In this document: one piece after another, positions 48,942 to 62,189 of the stretch
Position numbering within the stretch: position 1 is the stretch's first letter
Layout of the letters: each line of letters begins with the position of its first letter
Source of the DNA: Fasciolopsis buskii
Taxonomy: Eukaryota; Platyhelminthes; Trematoda; Plagiorchiida; Fasciolidae
Assembly (NCBI GenBank): GCA_008360955.1
Contig: LUCM01004027.1
Location: 1 to 64,000, forward strand
Direction: 5' to 3'
DNA: 64,000 bases
Notes under the pieces: model-generated
What the model was told of the DNA's origin: nothing
The model's input: only the letters and a program-made list of their open reading frames with translations
The model's database searches: none
Program-made: the position numbers and the translations under genes

Positions 48942-51900
48942 CTAACAGATAGAAGATTCGGAGAGAACGCGGCGCGAATGGATACACGCTGAGTGAAAGG
49001 TGATCGAAAACAAATATTCTAGATGATAATCACAAGCGTATTTTTTTGGCAGTAGTATACGAACAAAGAGTAACTTGGTAAAACTGACATTTACGAATGT
49101 CCAGTTCGGTCTGATTTGTATCACCATTGCTGCCTCCCAGTATTGAATAACCGCGGAAAGAAAATCAAAAGATTATATGATAAAACAATCGTCGAGGAAC
49201 ATAAATATTTCCAGTGCGAGAAAGCCACTAACAGCGGCATGACGTGCTCGACGCATGTGACGGAAGGAGCCCCGTGGCCATTAGGTCCAACTACAGAGGA
49301 AGAGAAGGCCAACCATGATCTTGAGACGTAGAGTGGAACAGAATTCAATAAGGTCTCACTTGATCAGGTGTGGTAACGAGTCAGGAAGAGGCGGATTGTC
49401 GTGTATCATCGAAGTGACCGGCCGATCTGGGATTCGAACCTCCGGTGCTTTTGTTACGACGTACGCTTGATATATTTGATCACTACGGGTTAAGGTCTCA
49501 AACGATCGTGTTGGTGTATGCCGTAGGCCTGAGTCTGATAGCCTTATTGGACCCATAGGCCAGCCAGTCTTTTGGTTAATGTTCCCATACTCTCTCGCCA
49601 CGTCGTGGACTGATCACTTTCACCCATTAAAAAACTGGCAAACGATACTTCGGAGGACTTTTCTTTGAGAACTTTACTCGAAGCCTTTGGTACAAAATTC
49701 TTATCTACAAGGCAATCACCACCGGCCATCTTGCTTTCAGTAACAAGACACCGCGATCCTGATTATCTTGTGCAATGTTCGATGCAGTGTGAAAATCAAT
49801 TCATTTGTGAACTCCATCAGAAATAATGTACATGGGGTCCAGCCACTGGGCGCGAGAACGATTAGGGCTCTGAAAACCAAGAAGCCATACGCCGGGCAGC
49901 GGACAGTATGAGCTCAGCTGCTTGGGTTAACCATTCTTCGAGCGAATTTACCGACCGCATTGCCAGCTCAAATAACCCTCGATCCAAAACTACTTGGTCA
50001 GCTTTCTACTCATTCAACTCCCAGGTACTACTGAGTCTTCGGATTGAAAAAACCACTCTGGATAACCCGATGAATTATGAGGGCGCGAAGCCGTCAAATC
50101 ACAGCAAGATGCAATTTAACTAAGTGTTTTCTTCTGTAAATCTAAATCACAGTTGCAATGGTTCAATTAAACCGAGAAACTGTTGTCACAGTGGCTATGG
50201 AAAAGAAAACGATCGACTCTATCAATCAATTTGCCTACAGGATAACAGAGCCAAGCCCGGTAAAAAATCAATCGCCACACCTGATCGTGAAAACGAACAA
50301 AACCCATTATCATCTCTTCAAATCGCCCCAAAACACCGAAACTGGTCCTTTGAAAACCTGGTCAACAGGCTTATCTATCACCCGGTGTTGGAAACGTGCT
50401 CCGGATGTTCGTCAGTTCGTAGGATAGTCGACATGTCAGTGGTTTACCTACACATTGCTGCTTCCCAAGGTGAAAGGCTGCCTCCTACTGCAATCGCAGT
50501 TCCGGCCCGAAGTCTGCACACATGATGAGTATGCATATTACATCCCTAGTGATTCTTCTCTAGTCAGCCTTTTCCGCTAATGTCATACATCCCAGAAACG
50601 CAATGGGATGTGGGTGGATGATCCAGTGCACTAGTTACATTTTATCTACATCTGTAGTCACAACCAAGGAAGTAGTTGCGTAGCCGTATTGTAAGTGTGC
50701 TAGTATTACTATTATGATTAATATTACTACTATTATTGTCACAATATTCAATTACATGGCGAACCAAATCGCATATTACCTTGATAGACACTGATTAGAA
50801 GCCAAACAAAGAAGGTTTTGAACGTGATTTCACGACCTTTCTGCAAAGTCTTGTATAATTCCGGATAGGTTATTGCAATTCGGTCGGGGACATCCTTGTC
50901 CAGCACGAGTGAGAACACCGGGAACATGGTGAACACAGTACAATAACCAACCAGCAAAAAACCGGGGAACAGAGAGACTGAGACGAAATAGAAAACGGCT
51001 GAGAACACGGCTTGCATCACACTGATGATGGAACCTGATCAAAAGGGAGGAAGAAAAGAAAAACGCGATAGGGCAGATTAACAGGATAGAAGTACACTAA
51101 CGAAGAATGCAATCGAAAACAACTTATCCACATTCACTGATCTGTTTCCGTGTTATAATACCGGCACCAGTCTAACTCTAGGCAGGTGTTTCATGAAGAT
51201 ACAATATGAAAAATTGGGATGGGTCAATTGCTGTCACACAATGCCCTCGTTGCTAATCGCCAACCTCCTAAAATGTCCAGCCTGTTAAAAGATCTCGTGC
51301 GATTATCCAATTCGAGTTCTGTTGTACCAAGTTAACACTTAAACTGGAAGTTTCTTCAAATACGCCATGCATTTCCGCATCATTATTGCATTAAAACTGG
51401 CAGTAGTCCAGTGATGTTCACGGTAGAAGAAATGTTTTTTGGCCCCGAATTCCAATTATCGGGTGAAACAACGGATTTCGTGTGATTTACACATGCCCGT
51501 AGATTTACACTCGATTTAACCAATTCTTCGAGCCAGCTAGATAGAATGAATTTGTCAGTTCAAGACAAGACGAAACGATTCGAAAACGTCAACCAGTGCA
51601 CTGATAACGTGGCCGTTTACTGCGGTAACTGGCGCAGCGTCGAATAACTGAGGCTCACAGGCAGCGGCAAAAACGTATTTGGACATCCATATGGCCCAAC
51701 GGGAAAGTAGCAGACAGCAATCGGCCGGTGCTTGATTCACCGGGGGGTTCACATTTCACTTCAAAAATGTGCTCATCGTGCTAACAGTGCAACAGATGGA
51801 TTTGATACACAAATTTGTCGAAATGCGCACCTTATCATGCTTCCTTAGTTGCGTCCCCCATACCTGCAACCGAAAGACCGACCTCCATCCATTCATATAT

Positions 51901-54900
51901 ATATATATATATATATATAATACAATTACGCCGCACCAACTTCTGATTGAGTCACTTTATTCTTCTCGCTTTGTCTGTTCGTAATTGCTAATATACTCGA
52001 TACACGCAAAATACTGCTAACGGTAAATTCTATCTTGGGCTGTCCGATATCCAGAACCTTGATTCGACGGATCAACTCTCGTTAACCTGAAAGCAATGAA
52101 TTTAATCGTGAGGAACGTAATAACGAGATAGATCATTAATTTTCTACCTTGATTTTATTTTGCTTGGTAGTAAGTAAATGATGGAAACGAAATGTACCAG
52201 GATTCAAAAAATGTCTAGATTGGAGCTTATAATGAAGATACAGTGGTGCATTACAAAGTTTCCACGGATGGTCTCGACAGGGGAGTGGAGATGTACCAGT
52301 GATAGACAAGGGTCGATAAGCGGATATAGCGCAACTGATAAACGGGTTAGACAGGGAATTTCTTTATACGGTTTGCAATTTACCACAGTGTATGGACGTC
52401 GGGTAAAATATGACTTAGCATGCATCATTTCGGTTACATTAATCCGCTGAAAACATTTAACGGCCATTCAATAGCCCTTCACGCCGAAACAGTTTAATCA
52501 AAACTCCAAAACGATTCAAGAGTTTGTCTCCTGCGAGTCGGCGAAGCTGTCAATGGTGCTTAAAAATTATTTTAAAAAGAAGCGGTGAATATCCTTAATC
52601 TGGACGATTAAACTTTTGAAGTCCGAGTCTTGGGTACACGCAAAGAGGAGAGCTGCACGCCACCCACGTGAGCTTACAAACTCAGGGGGAACGGCTAGAG
52701 ATTAGGTCGTTACCACGAGATTCACAGTGGCAATGTTTCCGTATGATAAGCGTCATGCTTTCCCGTTACTCCTTAGGCACAGAAGTATACCCAATCATGC
52801 GGATAAAGCTATATCCTACCTGGCGCATCCCCAGGATGTGGAATGGCCACAAATCCAAGGAATGTTGAGCCCTGACCTGAACCGATCAAAAGGTGTACGA
52901 TTTGGGCCACTAGATCACCAGATCACTACAACTTGCGAATGCCCTGTTTCGCTCTGGTGCCTTGCAGATCAAATCTTTTGACCGAATGCTCGGAATGGAA
53001 CCTGCCCCTACCTCGATTCGGAAAACCGGGTAGTATAAGAAAGAACCGTGACACAGAGGAGCAGCCTGGGAAATTGACATGAATTGTGAACCCAACACAG
53101 ACTTTGTTTCTTTTCAAACTCGTATTATTTTTTTGTGCCTAATGACAAGAGCTTTGCAAACAAATTCGTAAAAATAATAGTGATAATCTCGGGAATTCAA
53201 ATCACGATCACATTTACTTGACACCGCTCGACGTTCAACCGATGTGATAGACAACAGAAGAGCAGGACAAGACAGGCACATACCTCGATGAATGACAAAC
53301 AGAGCCAAAGCTGCCGTGTTCTTGTAGCAATTTCGGCCATGTACAAGTAACAAACGTGCCACATGACGAAATTGGTACAGACTAAAATCTGACGCCAGAC
53401 TAGCCTGTCGACCTTCTTTCCCGACTAGGCCGAAACCGACATCCGCCGCCTGAATCATCCCCACATCGTTACCCCCGTCACCGACAGCAGCCACTCGAGC
53501 ACCAGTATGTGCACGGACGAGGCGGACAATTTGGGTCTTTTGTGTGGGCGAGCAGCGACACACGACAACGGCCGGGGAGTGACGAGCCAGTTCGATAAAC
53601 TCATGCTCATAGTAACGTAAACATATCTGGCAAAAAGAGTGGGCGGGAAAAAAAACAAGACGTAAGACAAAATAGAAGTCACATGCGTATACCAGTGGTG
53701 GGTCAATATGCAAAAAGTTTCTCATCGATCGTATTATCCTACTTTTGGATTAAATCTGCTATCTCACTCAACTGAACAGCTACGCGTCAATCTTTCCCAC
53801 TTATCTTTTAATTCCTTTATTAATGAAATAGCAACGTACAATATTATTATTTGTTCATTCATTAAATATTTATTATTTACTTATAGAGTACATCCAACGG
53901 AAAACTTCACTAGGAATAACGTACAAAAGGAACGCAGGACGTTGCACGACATAGAAACGAATTCTGATTTTAATAGGTCGACCGAAATGGATGCAGTTGA
54001 CTTTAATAGCATAGCCAAAAAAATACATGGAATCGGTAAATGCGATGCGATAAAACACACGGGAGGAATGTGGAACAATCGATGGGATTTATGGAAATGT
54101 TGCAGGATTGACAGAGAAAAGCGCCGAGGCCGAGGTATGGTCTGCTCCTTGAGGTGATACTGATGTGGTGGATCCTGTGAGGCTTTGCAAGGCAGTTTCT
54201 CGAAAGTTTTTCATCGATCTAGCCGTGATCATTATCTGACAGTTATTAGCGCATGCGGACAGTTAAAATTACGAAATCATTGGATTCGGATCCAATAAAG
54301 GCCAAGTCAGACAAGGGAGATCCTTGAATAAAAACAAATGGGTTAGAAAAGGCTCATAGAGTAGAAAATTTTCATTGGATCTTTAATCGATTAGCCTCTG
54401 CACATACGATTAGTACAATACATTTCACGACGGATAGATTCTGATTTTAAATATGAAGAAAAAATGACTTCTCGAAGCCCTCGGGAATTACAAGAAATGG
54501 AGTCAGCTGTTTCAAAGGCAGAAAGTGGTTAAAAAATCCTTGATAGGTAGCCGCACAAAGGTAATGTCTCAAAAGTGAAGTAGTGCACAATACGCATCCA
54601 CCTATATTTTGTCTTCTTAAATGAGCAATTATAGCTAAGTGAGGGATAGGTGCGCGGACCCTTTCACATGGAGTTATCGAGAGTCTATATTCAGACAATG
54701 GACAGGATCAGGTCCATTTTTGCCAGCATCTATTATTCTTCTTTGATCACATGAGTGGTGTGGATTCGAAAGAAATGACAAAGTGAGCATGGTGGTCGAA
54801 CAGATAAGGTAACCGTTGAGGGATCGCGGCTATTCTAACGTGTTTTTATCCTCTTGTTTGAATATGCCCCTCTGGCTTCACCCAAAACGAACTGAGAGGT

Positions 54901-57076
54901 TAGATTCGACTCTGGCGCGCTAGCCAGGCTGTTTCTATTTGCCACCCAACCATTGTGCGAATAAGGACCAAGGACCCGACAAATTTTAAACAGCATTTTG
55001 TGTTGTGTTGTGTTATTGTAGCATCTGCTTGGACGTTACTGTGACGCACATGCAGTTACAGAGCATCGGGGACTAGCCCAACGTACTGCCAGAAGACTGT
55101 GTCAGTTCAGTGCATGACGTCTTCGTTCGAGACTTGCCTTGCACGATACCGTACAAAATAAATTCAGAATAGTATTGATTATATAACATTACGTTAGCAC
55201 ACTGAATCATCATTCGGTAGATCCGCAATCCACCGGTCTCGTGAGCTATCGTTTATTTTTCGAGTTTCTGTTGTTCGCTAGAGCAAACTAGAAACAAAAA
55301 CAAAGCGAAAGAACAAACAATCAACGGAGAAACTAGAAATCACCGAATTCTATAAAGTCGATGGGGCTGATTATCGATCGGACCAAATCAAAATGGCGAT
55401 TTGCGGATTAGTTTCATTATTTGATGACGTCTGATTTCTTCGTTCCTGACAATCAGTGCCAGCAAGCCTTTCGGCCACAGGCGAACAGAAAATAAACGAA
55501 ACGAAACAGGTCCATTGTGCATTTTCTTTGTTCGCTCATCATTCTATGTATTGCACCATACTTGAGATGATTATAGTCTGTGATGATCATCGCACATCGG
55601 ATGCATTATGCGATTCCACCCTTACGTGTCGCCATGTTCTCCGTCCACCTCAAACGTTATACTATGGATACGTTCACCGAAAGAAAGAAAAAGATAGGGT
55701 CTACGCTTGCTCAGTCGAGCGAAACAGTTGCTATTGGATTTATCGGCTGATGTGTCACGACTTATACTAATCTTGTAACATGGCAACCGTGTAACAACCA
55801 CGCTGAAATGCGGGTTTATTGATTGACAAACGGACTCAAACGCGGATTAGGCAGCTCCATTCATAAAACTATGAGCCTCGAATTAATAGGCTCCATTTTC
55901 GGTCTCCAAAACAACTGACCGTCCAGTCGACAGAAAGGAAAACAGAACCATGAGGAATAGTACAAAGGAAGTGATGACGAATAAAAGACTTGAAAGTACG
56001 CCCAACAGCAACTGTGAGCATTTTTTACCACAGGCTCAGACGTCAATGAACAAGCGAGAAAGTGAGCACAACGATATCAGATCGAACAACCTTTCTAGTT
56101 TGACCAAGTTGGAGAACTGATAGAACAATCACAACGATCTCCTGCCGTGCAACACGCCGGATACACACTGGGGGAGAAAATAATAAAAAACACACACGAG
56201 TGAGACCAATACAGACGAGGAACAAACCTCCATTGCAGAGCCGGTAATTAGCAGAGCGTGCTCACATCGTTTTCGGAAAGAGTTCAGCTCCAAGTGAGCA
56301 TCCATACGACCAGTCACATTCTGGAATGTGTACACAGGCATATCTCGTGCGACCAAACGCGAAGATTTAGCAATACATTCGGCCGTTTCCAATTTGTCAC
56401 CAGTCAGCATCCAGACACGAATTCCGGCGTTGCGTAACGCTTCCAGAGTGGGTCGAACCTGGGGGACAAAAGACAATTTGCTAGGGTAATGGAAAACAAC
56501 AGACAGTATATGATAACAAAAGTGAAATTAGCTTTACGGAGGAGGATCAGAGTGCACAGTTTGGGTGAATTCCAACCTGACTTTGGGACAGGCACTGCCG
56601 CAAATTTTAGTGTTCATCTTCCTCAGCATCAACGTTCAGTTCTGAACAGTACAACAACCCCACTGGCCACTATTTCCCTCATCGAGTTACAGGTTGGAAC
56701 AGAAAAAAAGAATCAATATACAAAGATTAAAGGTAGTGAACCTATGAAGATGCGAATAGAAAAGAACGCACAGTAGCCAATACATGGAATATAGTCTAAC
56801 TGGACAAACGCCCAGTGATTCGATAGGAAATGACAACATGATCGCCACGGATCACGGTTTGCTGCCATATCCTTTGGTGCACCTAGCCAACTGGTTGACA
56901 GATTTTTCAGAGCCCCATCAGGGAAATCAGACAACTGTTTTGCCTAAGTTCGACTTAAACTTTCTCATTCCAAGCCAACACGCGACCGGGCGAATTATTT
57001 TCAAAGAAGCAATTGACTCCGCTAAAACCAGTGGCAAGTGGGCGAAACCGGATGCAAGATAGTACGCGTTATATAT

Positions 57077-57108
<32 letters not shown>

Positions 57109-60100
57109 ATATATATATATATATAATATATATATATATATGATGTGCTTGCTAGTAGCTCACGTTCATCAGAATGGTATTGATTTGTTCGATGAGCCGG
57201 ACAACCTGATTGCAAACGTCTTCATCAATGCTATGATATTGTGGCGAGCGTTGGGTTAGCAACGTCGATTTAAATGGGTCATAGCCCCTAGTCGATGTTA
57301 ATCGGCTGCCCTCGGTGAATTGGTAGGGTAGAGATGCTGACCAGTTGTTTTGTGCACCTTCGTCTACTGTTGACATGTTGTGGGTTGAAGCAACGTCCGT
57401 TTCCACTGGCTTGTGCGGATTGGTCTTCAGATCGGATCGATAAGTATGCGTGGTCCGGATCGGCATGTCTCTTTATCGATCTTCCCAAGGAGTGCCAATC
57501 TTCGATAAATTCCCTCGAATGTTTTGTTCTACCCTGGGCGACGATCCTCAAGTTTTCGAAGTAGAACTTGCGACTATCAGGACCAAATGACTTAAGGAGT
57601 GTATCGAAAAATCGATGCGCCATGTACTGGTTTTAATTGTGAATGATATAATGTTAATAACAGCGTTGTTGGTAGATGTAACGTGCCAACATTTCAACTA
57701 CCGTGGATAGTTTTTCTAAAGGCGTTTTACAATCAAATGATTGTATACTGTTTTTCGCAGTCTTCCCAGTCGATTTGATAGACACCGTTAGTTCGATTCT
57801 TGTCAGCTGTCGGTCCTATGGTCTTCGACAAAAGCTTTCTTGTTGGCTTGTGCGCCACTTTCATTCCGTGGGGCTTTATTGACCTTGTTGTCATTTCAGA
57901 GATATGTTTGATGTACGGTAGAGTGGTCTGTTCATTGATCATCTCTCGGTACTGTTTTTTGTTGGTGCTTCGTGTGTGCCCGGTACACAGCGGGACTGTG
58001 CTCTTTTGAAAAGTGTCTTGAGGCAACTTCTCTCGTGGCAGCTTTGAAATTGTAAGATTTGATCTGCGTGTGAGTTTTTGCGGTATACGGATATTTCCAA
58101 TGTGCCTTTATTTGTCCGAGTGACGAGCATATGGTAAACTGTTGTCATGCTCTGTCTCCATAGTGAACTTGATTTCCGTGGCAACTCCGTTGATGGCAGC
58201 GAAAGTTCGTTGTAGTTCAGATCGTTTAATGATTACGAACGCGTGGTCAACATAGCGTGGGCACAGTTTTGGTCTGATGTCCAGCAGGATGGTCTTCTCC
58301 ATTTTCTGCATCACTGCCTCTGCAATGAAGCCAGATATTGGTGAGCCCGTCGTTGTCATAGATTACGAAGACTTCCGTGATCCATTCTCAAACTTCAACC
58401 ATGGCTACTGTTGGATGAAGATTTTGACAAGTGTCATCACACAAACATTTGTCATTCACACTTCCCCTAGCTCCCCCTGTCATTGTTTCCCCCGCTGTCC
58501 AGACAGGTTATATCTTACACATGAAATAAATTAGCACTTTTCCGCATTGTTATCTCCGCTCGAACACCTGCTCTCTTCCTGTTGTTATTTGGTCTTGCTA
58601 ACATTAACAATACTGAGTCTTCTCCTAATGTCACCCAACACCCAATGTGATTGCCGCATCCGTCGTTCATCTTATTTCGCTTGGCGATTAACCTCAATTG
58701 TTCATGTGCCTACCTCCTCGCGCTACAGACCCCTCACTTCCATCCAAAATATGTAAATGTTCGGCGGTTTGGTCTCTCTCTCCCTCTCTCTCTCTCTCCC
58801 TGTTCTGATTGGTCCGTTTCGGTCGTAAATCTGCCCCCTTTTTGGGGCCTAACGGGACTTGTCTCGCAGCTGTCGTTATGTCCAGTGCTTCGGTGTCGCT
58901 CGATTGACCCTGAATGTGCACCGTTGTTTCCTGTGGTCATATTCGCCCACGATTTTGAGTTACTTTATTGTACTTAATTTGATTCATATACTGATTACCC
59001 AAATCGCGCTCTCTGGTCGGGTTTCGAAGTGCGTGGTCGGCTAGTCACTCAATAACTGGAGGGAGTTCCATTACACTTGATCCCAGCTTGCACAAGACAG
59101 TGGTGGGAGACGCGCGTGAGTGAGCGGGGCTAGCGGCTAAACGCTAAACGCTGAGCGCTTGAACCGTACATTTCGATCACATTTGTGATCAAACCACTCG
59201 GGGGAATCGAGTTTGTCTGGTATGGAGAAGTGGAGGATAAAAAAGATTCGTACATTGACAACAATGGAGGTAAAGTTAAAAACAGATATGGAAACATCCA
59301 AAGCGAAACAACGGTCGTTCCCGGAGATTGGAAGCTGATAAGTCGCGAGAACCGTTCCAGTTGGTTGAACTGTAGCGCTAAACTGTGTCTCTTAAAGCGG
59401 ATGGAGGAAAGGGAGGAAAAGAATTAACGGAGTAAGAAACTATACGCTGATCCCAGGAGCCAAGCAGAGGGGGGCGAACAGAGGTGAGCATAGGATCAAG
59501 TGGACAAGTGCGGTCAACAGACCAACCGAGACAACGTGTGGAGAGCACAGCTCGATGGCCTGATAGGTGTTGGCAACAACGAAACGATTGAAATCGTGTC
59601 CCAACAAGAATGTTAGACGAATGAATCGACCGATCCCCACGATGAAAACAGAAACCTTCTAAGAATGACATGACGGTTACTACACGCCAGAAACAAGTGT
59701 TCAAGTTTTGAGGAGAGTCATCAACGTTGGAAAAGCGGTGAATAATACAAAGTAATGGTTTCAAGAAGGAATTTGGAACTTAAGCATCATCGGCTGGAAC
59801 TCAAAATTGGAACCATCGAAATTGCAAGGCTTCAACGCAAGATTGACTATGTGGATAAATGTACAAGGGAAGAGCTCTGTGTAAAATATGGAGTGAGGTG
59901 TTTAGTTAAAGAAATGAACATGATTGGCACTTAATGAGGACAAAATTTAATCCGATTCAGAATAAGTCAACAGAAAAGATTGAAGAGTTGATTATTTTAT
60001 TTTACATCACTTTCAAAATAAGCATGGCAAAAAAACAAAGCATTTTAAAACTGTATGGTAAAGGGAAACAACAGGAGAAAATAGCAAGACAGCAAGAAAT

Positions 60101-62185
60101 GAATTTGGTTTTAGGGCAGCGAAGTTCAGCAGATATTCACGCCAGACTTCAATTGTGAGCCATTTCTCTCAGCGACTCCAACCGACAACAGTCCCCATCT
60201 GTTGGGCCCCAACCACAAAGGAGGATAGCACCAATCGAGGCCAAAACCGAAAATAATTTCTTCAAACCTCTGCGCCAATAAATTGCCTGATCACCACGTC
60301 GCTCTTTCCAGCCTTGTCCAGCAAGTGCAAAATGAACACGAAAAGGTAAACGATGGTCAGGCATATGTAATACATGTCCAGGCCTCCGTAGACGACCTAG
60401 AGCACTTATCTCAGGCAGAGGACGACTGTCTGCATTCATCACAAAGACGATGTATCTCGTCATTACTCATTCGATGTTCCCACCGGAAACGAGAAATGCT
60501 TCGAAAACATTGGCAATCGAATGCAGAAATTCTTTGAGCATCCGCAAAGTGGATAGGACAGGTCTCGCAACCGTAAATCAGAAAACTACGAACTGTGGCA
60601 TGCATGCCCTTCCCTTGGGAGAAAGCTAGATGTCATGGCGGTGCTACGGGTGCCGCAGACTTGCGATAGCTGCTTGGGCTTTTGCAGTTCGTGAGGGGAT
60701 CCCCTCTCCAACACTTCCGCTGTTTGTGAACAAATTCTTGAGGTACCTTTAGTTATGAAATACCTTCAACTAGAGAGTAAGAACACGTTTCTACTGAACA
60801 CAATCAACATTACGACTCAATCCGCGACTGTTAGTGAGGAGGACGATTTTTGTTTTTTTATTTTACAAAAGAGTAAAGTAAGCGGGATCGAATGCAGCTA
60901 GGAATTACCATGGCACATAATTTGAATAGGGAACCGGTAACCGTGATCATGAAACTTGAAGTGACGATCTACATGAGGACTTCCATCTTGGATATAGACC
61001 TTATCAATTACGTCATGTTGGATTCCAATCGTGGTCGGATGCACCCATCCCAAGGCTCGTATGAGTGAGGCATTGCGATAATCCAACAGCTAAGGTCAGA
61101 CGAAATGTAACCGATGCATTTAAAAAAAAACGATAGACAGATAAAACTTACCCCCTCCTGCAGTTTGTCTTCAACACCCGTAAGACAAAGAACATTCAAT
61201 TCAGTTTCCAGTGTGGCAACAACAGACTGCATTTTTTCTACCCGATCAACTACAGACATTTTGGCCGTGTGATACCTGAGGAGCAAACGACAGGGCACGC
61301 GAGAGGGAATAAAAATCGAAGGGAGATGAAAGGCGACCGTAGCGGAAACGATGAACAGAGTCAACTGCGAAGGCAGCGTGCATCACATGCATGTAAATGT
61401 CTATCACTTATTTGTCGAAATGTGCTGCTCGATCACTCGCTGCTTATGATAATTAGCAATAATAATAATAACAATAATAATAAAGTCTTCGTCGACCTAC
61501 AATCTGGTTCCTAAAAAGTGTCTGGTTGGCTGGATTGCTAAACTGTACGGTTGGAATTCAAGCAGATCATGCAGAAAAAGACCAATGCCCAACAATCGGG
61601 TAGACTGATAAAAGCAGCATGTCAAATGGAGCCTAGAAATGGAACAAGCAAAAGCAAAAAGCGACGCCAAATGTAGCAAACATTAATGGAATAGAAGTCA
61701 ATATGTTTCGTGCCTATCTTCAGCTATCGGTCCATAAATGGGACTGTGTACCTTTTGCACCATTTGGTGAACATTGTGTAGGATAAATCGATTTATTTGG
61801 ATCAAATGCATATTACTCAGAACAGCAGATTGGCACGTTACCGAGACAAATTAAGTTCGATTCTAAATTAACCTAGGCCAAAAACCTGTGTGCGTGTGTT
61901 GGACCACTTCGTGCATTAAAACAAACCTTTTGGCAAAATCTTCGTATTGTTCTTCGGTCAGTTGGCGTGATGCGACCACCAAAGTGCGCAGTCCTTCACG
62001 AGCCAAATTGCCCGCTTCATCATCGAGCCAGTCAGTGTAGGAGACCAAGTTTTTCATTATAGTGTCTGCACCTTTAACATAGAATGTGATTTTTTGTGTG
62101 GCACGATCTCGTACAATGATACCCATACGTTTGGATTCCGAAGAGAACGGGAACAGATTGAGAACATCAAACGAGCATACGGTTC
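48738..62185 (-). CDS. P4-type phospholipid-transporting ATPase, ATP9A/ATP9B (Neo1) class, partial
   Basis: Six exons on the - strand (62185-61927, 61275-61152, 56458-56228, 53626-53284, 51034-50780, 48941-48738) join with matching phases (1/2, 2/0, 0/0, 0/1, 1/1, 1) into 472 codons without a stop. P4-ATPases are membrane lipid flippases; the ATP9/Neo1 class works in Golgi and endosomes and is unusual in not needing a CDC50 partner. Visible motifs in order: [12 protein letters not shown] and VKGAD in the nucleotide-binding domain; [20 protein letters not shown] and [12 protein letters not shown] in the P domain; then [17 protein letters not shown] and hydrophobic C-terminal segments including [18 protein letters not shown] and LTELLMVA. 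The DKTG phosphorylation site, the SPDE region and TM1-4 are not in view and should lie beyond the right edge. The final exon was not located. The class is strongly supported by the wording of the C-terminal half; ATP9A versus ATP9B cannot be separated here. Confidence 0.93.
49330..49600 (-). repeat. Second tRNA-like dispersed repeat
   Basis: On the - strand a B-box-like ggttcgaatccc (near 49440-49430) is preceded by a segment unlike copies 1-3. Probably another SINE family; the A box is not clear. It lies in the ATP9 intron between exons E and F. Confidence 0.4.
50780..51034 (-). CDS. ATP9-like exon E (C-terminal membrane segments)
   Basis: A 255 nt exon with phase-1 borders, acceptor tgatcag and donor gtaata. 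It encodes [11 protein letters not shown], a hydrophobic membrane segment with [24 protein letters not shown] and the start of another helix ending ISVYQ. The order and spacing match ATP9 proteins. Confidence 0.93.
51895..51919. repeat. (TA)n microsatellite
   Basis: Short TA run in the intron between ATP9-like exons D and E. Similar short runs occur at about 12536-12556, 22824-22842, 33411-33440, 39907-39937 and 45867-45884. Confidence 0.9.
53284..53626 (-). CDS. ATP9-like exon D (P-domain hinge and membrane entry)
   Basis: A 343 nt exon after a ttttgccag acceptor, ending one base into a Gly codon before gtatgtg. It contains [12 protein letters not shown], the hinge [12 protein letters not shown] with its two Mg-binding Asp residues intact, then [13 protein letters not shown] and the VHGRNCYK sequence that leads into TM5. 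The key residues look intact, so this is a working gene rather than a relic. Confidence 0.95.
56228..56458 (-). CDS. ATP9-like exon C (P domain, TGDK motif)
   Basis: A 77-codon phase-0 exon between a tcccccag acceptor and a gtttgt donor. It begins [13 protein letters not shown] and contains [10 protein letters not shown], the P-domain TGDK motif that contacts ATP and phosphate, then [10 protein letters not shown]. Its spelling matches the ATP9 group more closely than other P4 classes, as far as can be judged by eye. Confidence 0.94.
56790..56934 (-). mobile_element. RTE pol extreme C-terminus remnant
   Basis: A - strand frame contains [18 protein letters not shown] followed by CCHFLSN, corresponding to the end of the RTE pol protein (compare NREQWRSCCHYLL at about 25970). 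A short remnant in the ATP9 intron. Confidence 0.55.
57070..57141. repeat. Compound (TA)n microsatellite
   Basis: TA runs interrupted at three points by an ataata step, giving a higher-order pattern of roughly 16-20 bp. It lies just past the Penelope-like element. Confidence 0.95.
57150..58400 (-). mobile_element. Decayed Penelope-like element (reverse transcriptase plus GIY-YIG-type region)
   Basis: Three - strand frames in series resemble a Penelope-like retroelement: a reverse-transcriptase segment with [12 protein letters not shown] and [11 protein letters not shown] (58359-58130), a segment with [10 protein letters not shown] (58040-57970), a region with [19 protein letters not shown] and [12 protein letters not shown] that leads into the GIY-YIG endonuclease (57960-57735), and a C-terminal stretch with [14 protein letters not shown] (57520-57470). 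The catalytic YVDD reads YVDH, and the frames are broken, so it is inactive. It sits in the 4.7 kb ATP9 intron, in the same orientation as the gene. Confidence 0.8.
60165..60610 (-). mobile_element. RTE-like pol C-terminal fragment, second subfamily, in ATP9 intron
   Basis: - strand remains with [40 protein letters not shown] and AGQGWKER, the same subfamily as 36450-37090. A frameshift lies near 60440. It is located in the intron between ATP9-like exons B and C. Confidence 0.75.
61152..61275 (-). CDS. ATP9-like exon B (end of N domain, CLTGVED linker)
   Basis: A 124 nt exon between a ctcctcag acceptor and a gtaagt donor. It contains YHTAK, a coiled Glu/Lys segment and [10 protein letters not shown], the strongly conserved P4-ATPase return from the N domain to the P domain. 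It begins with one base completing an Arg codon from exon A. A 4.7 kb intron holding a Penelope-like element follows. Confidence 0.92.
61459..61483. repeat. (AAT)n microsatellite
   Basis: AAT repeats with one AAC interruption in the ATP9 intron between exons B and C. Confidence 0.9.
61927..62185 (-). CDS. ATP9-like exon A (second half of the nucleotide-binding domain)
   Basis: The exon starts after a gcatcgcag acceptor in phase 1 and ends before a gtttgt donor. It carries the [12 protein letters not shown] stretch, the VKGAD motif of the nucleotide-binding pocket and the [11 protein letters not shown] helix. It is the most N-terminal exon recognised; the preceding SPDE-containing exon was not found up to 64000. 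Confidence 0.92.
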
Positions 62186-62189
62186 CTGC

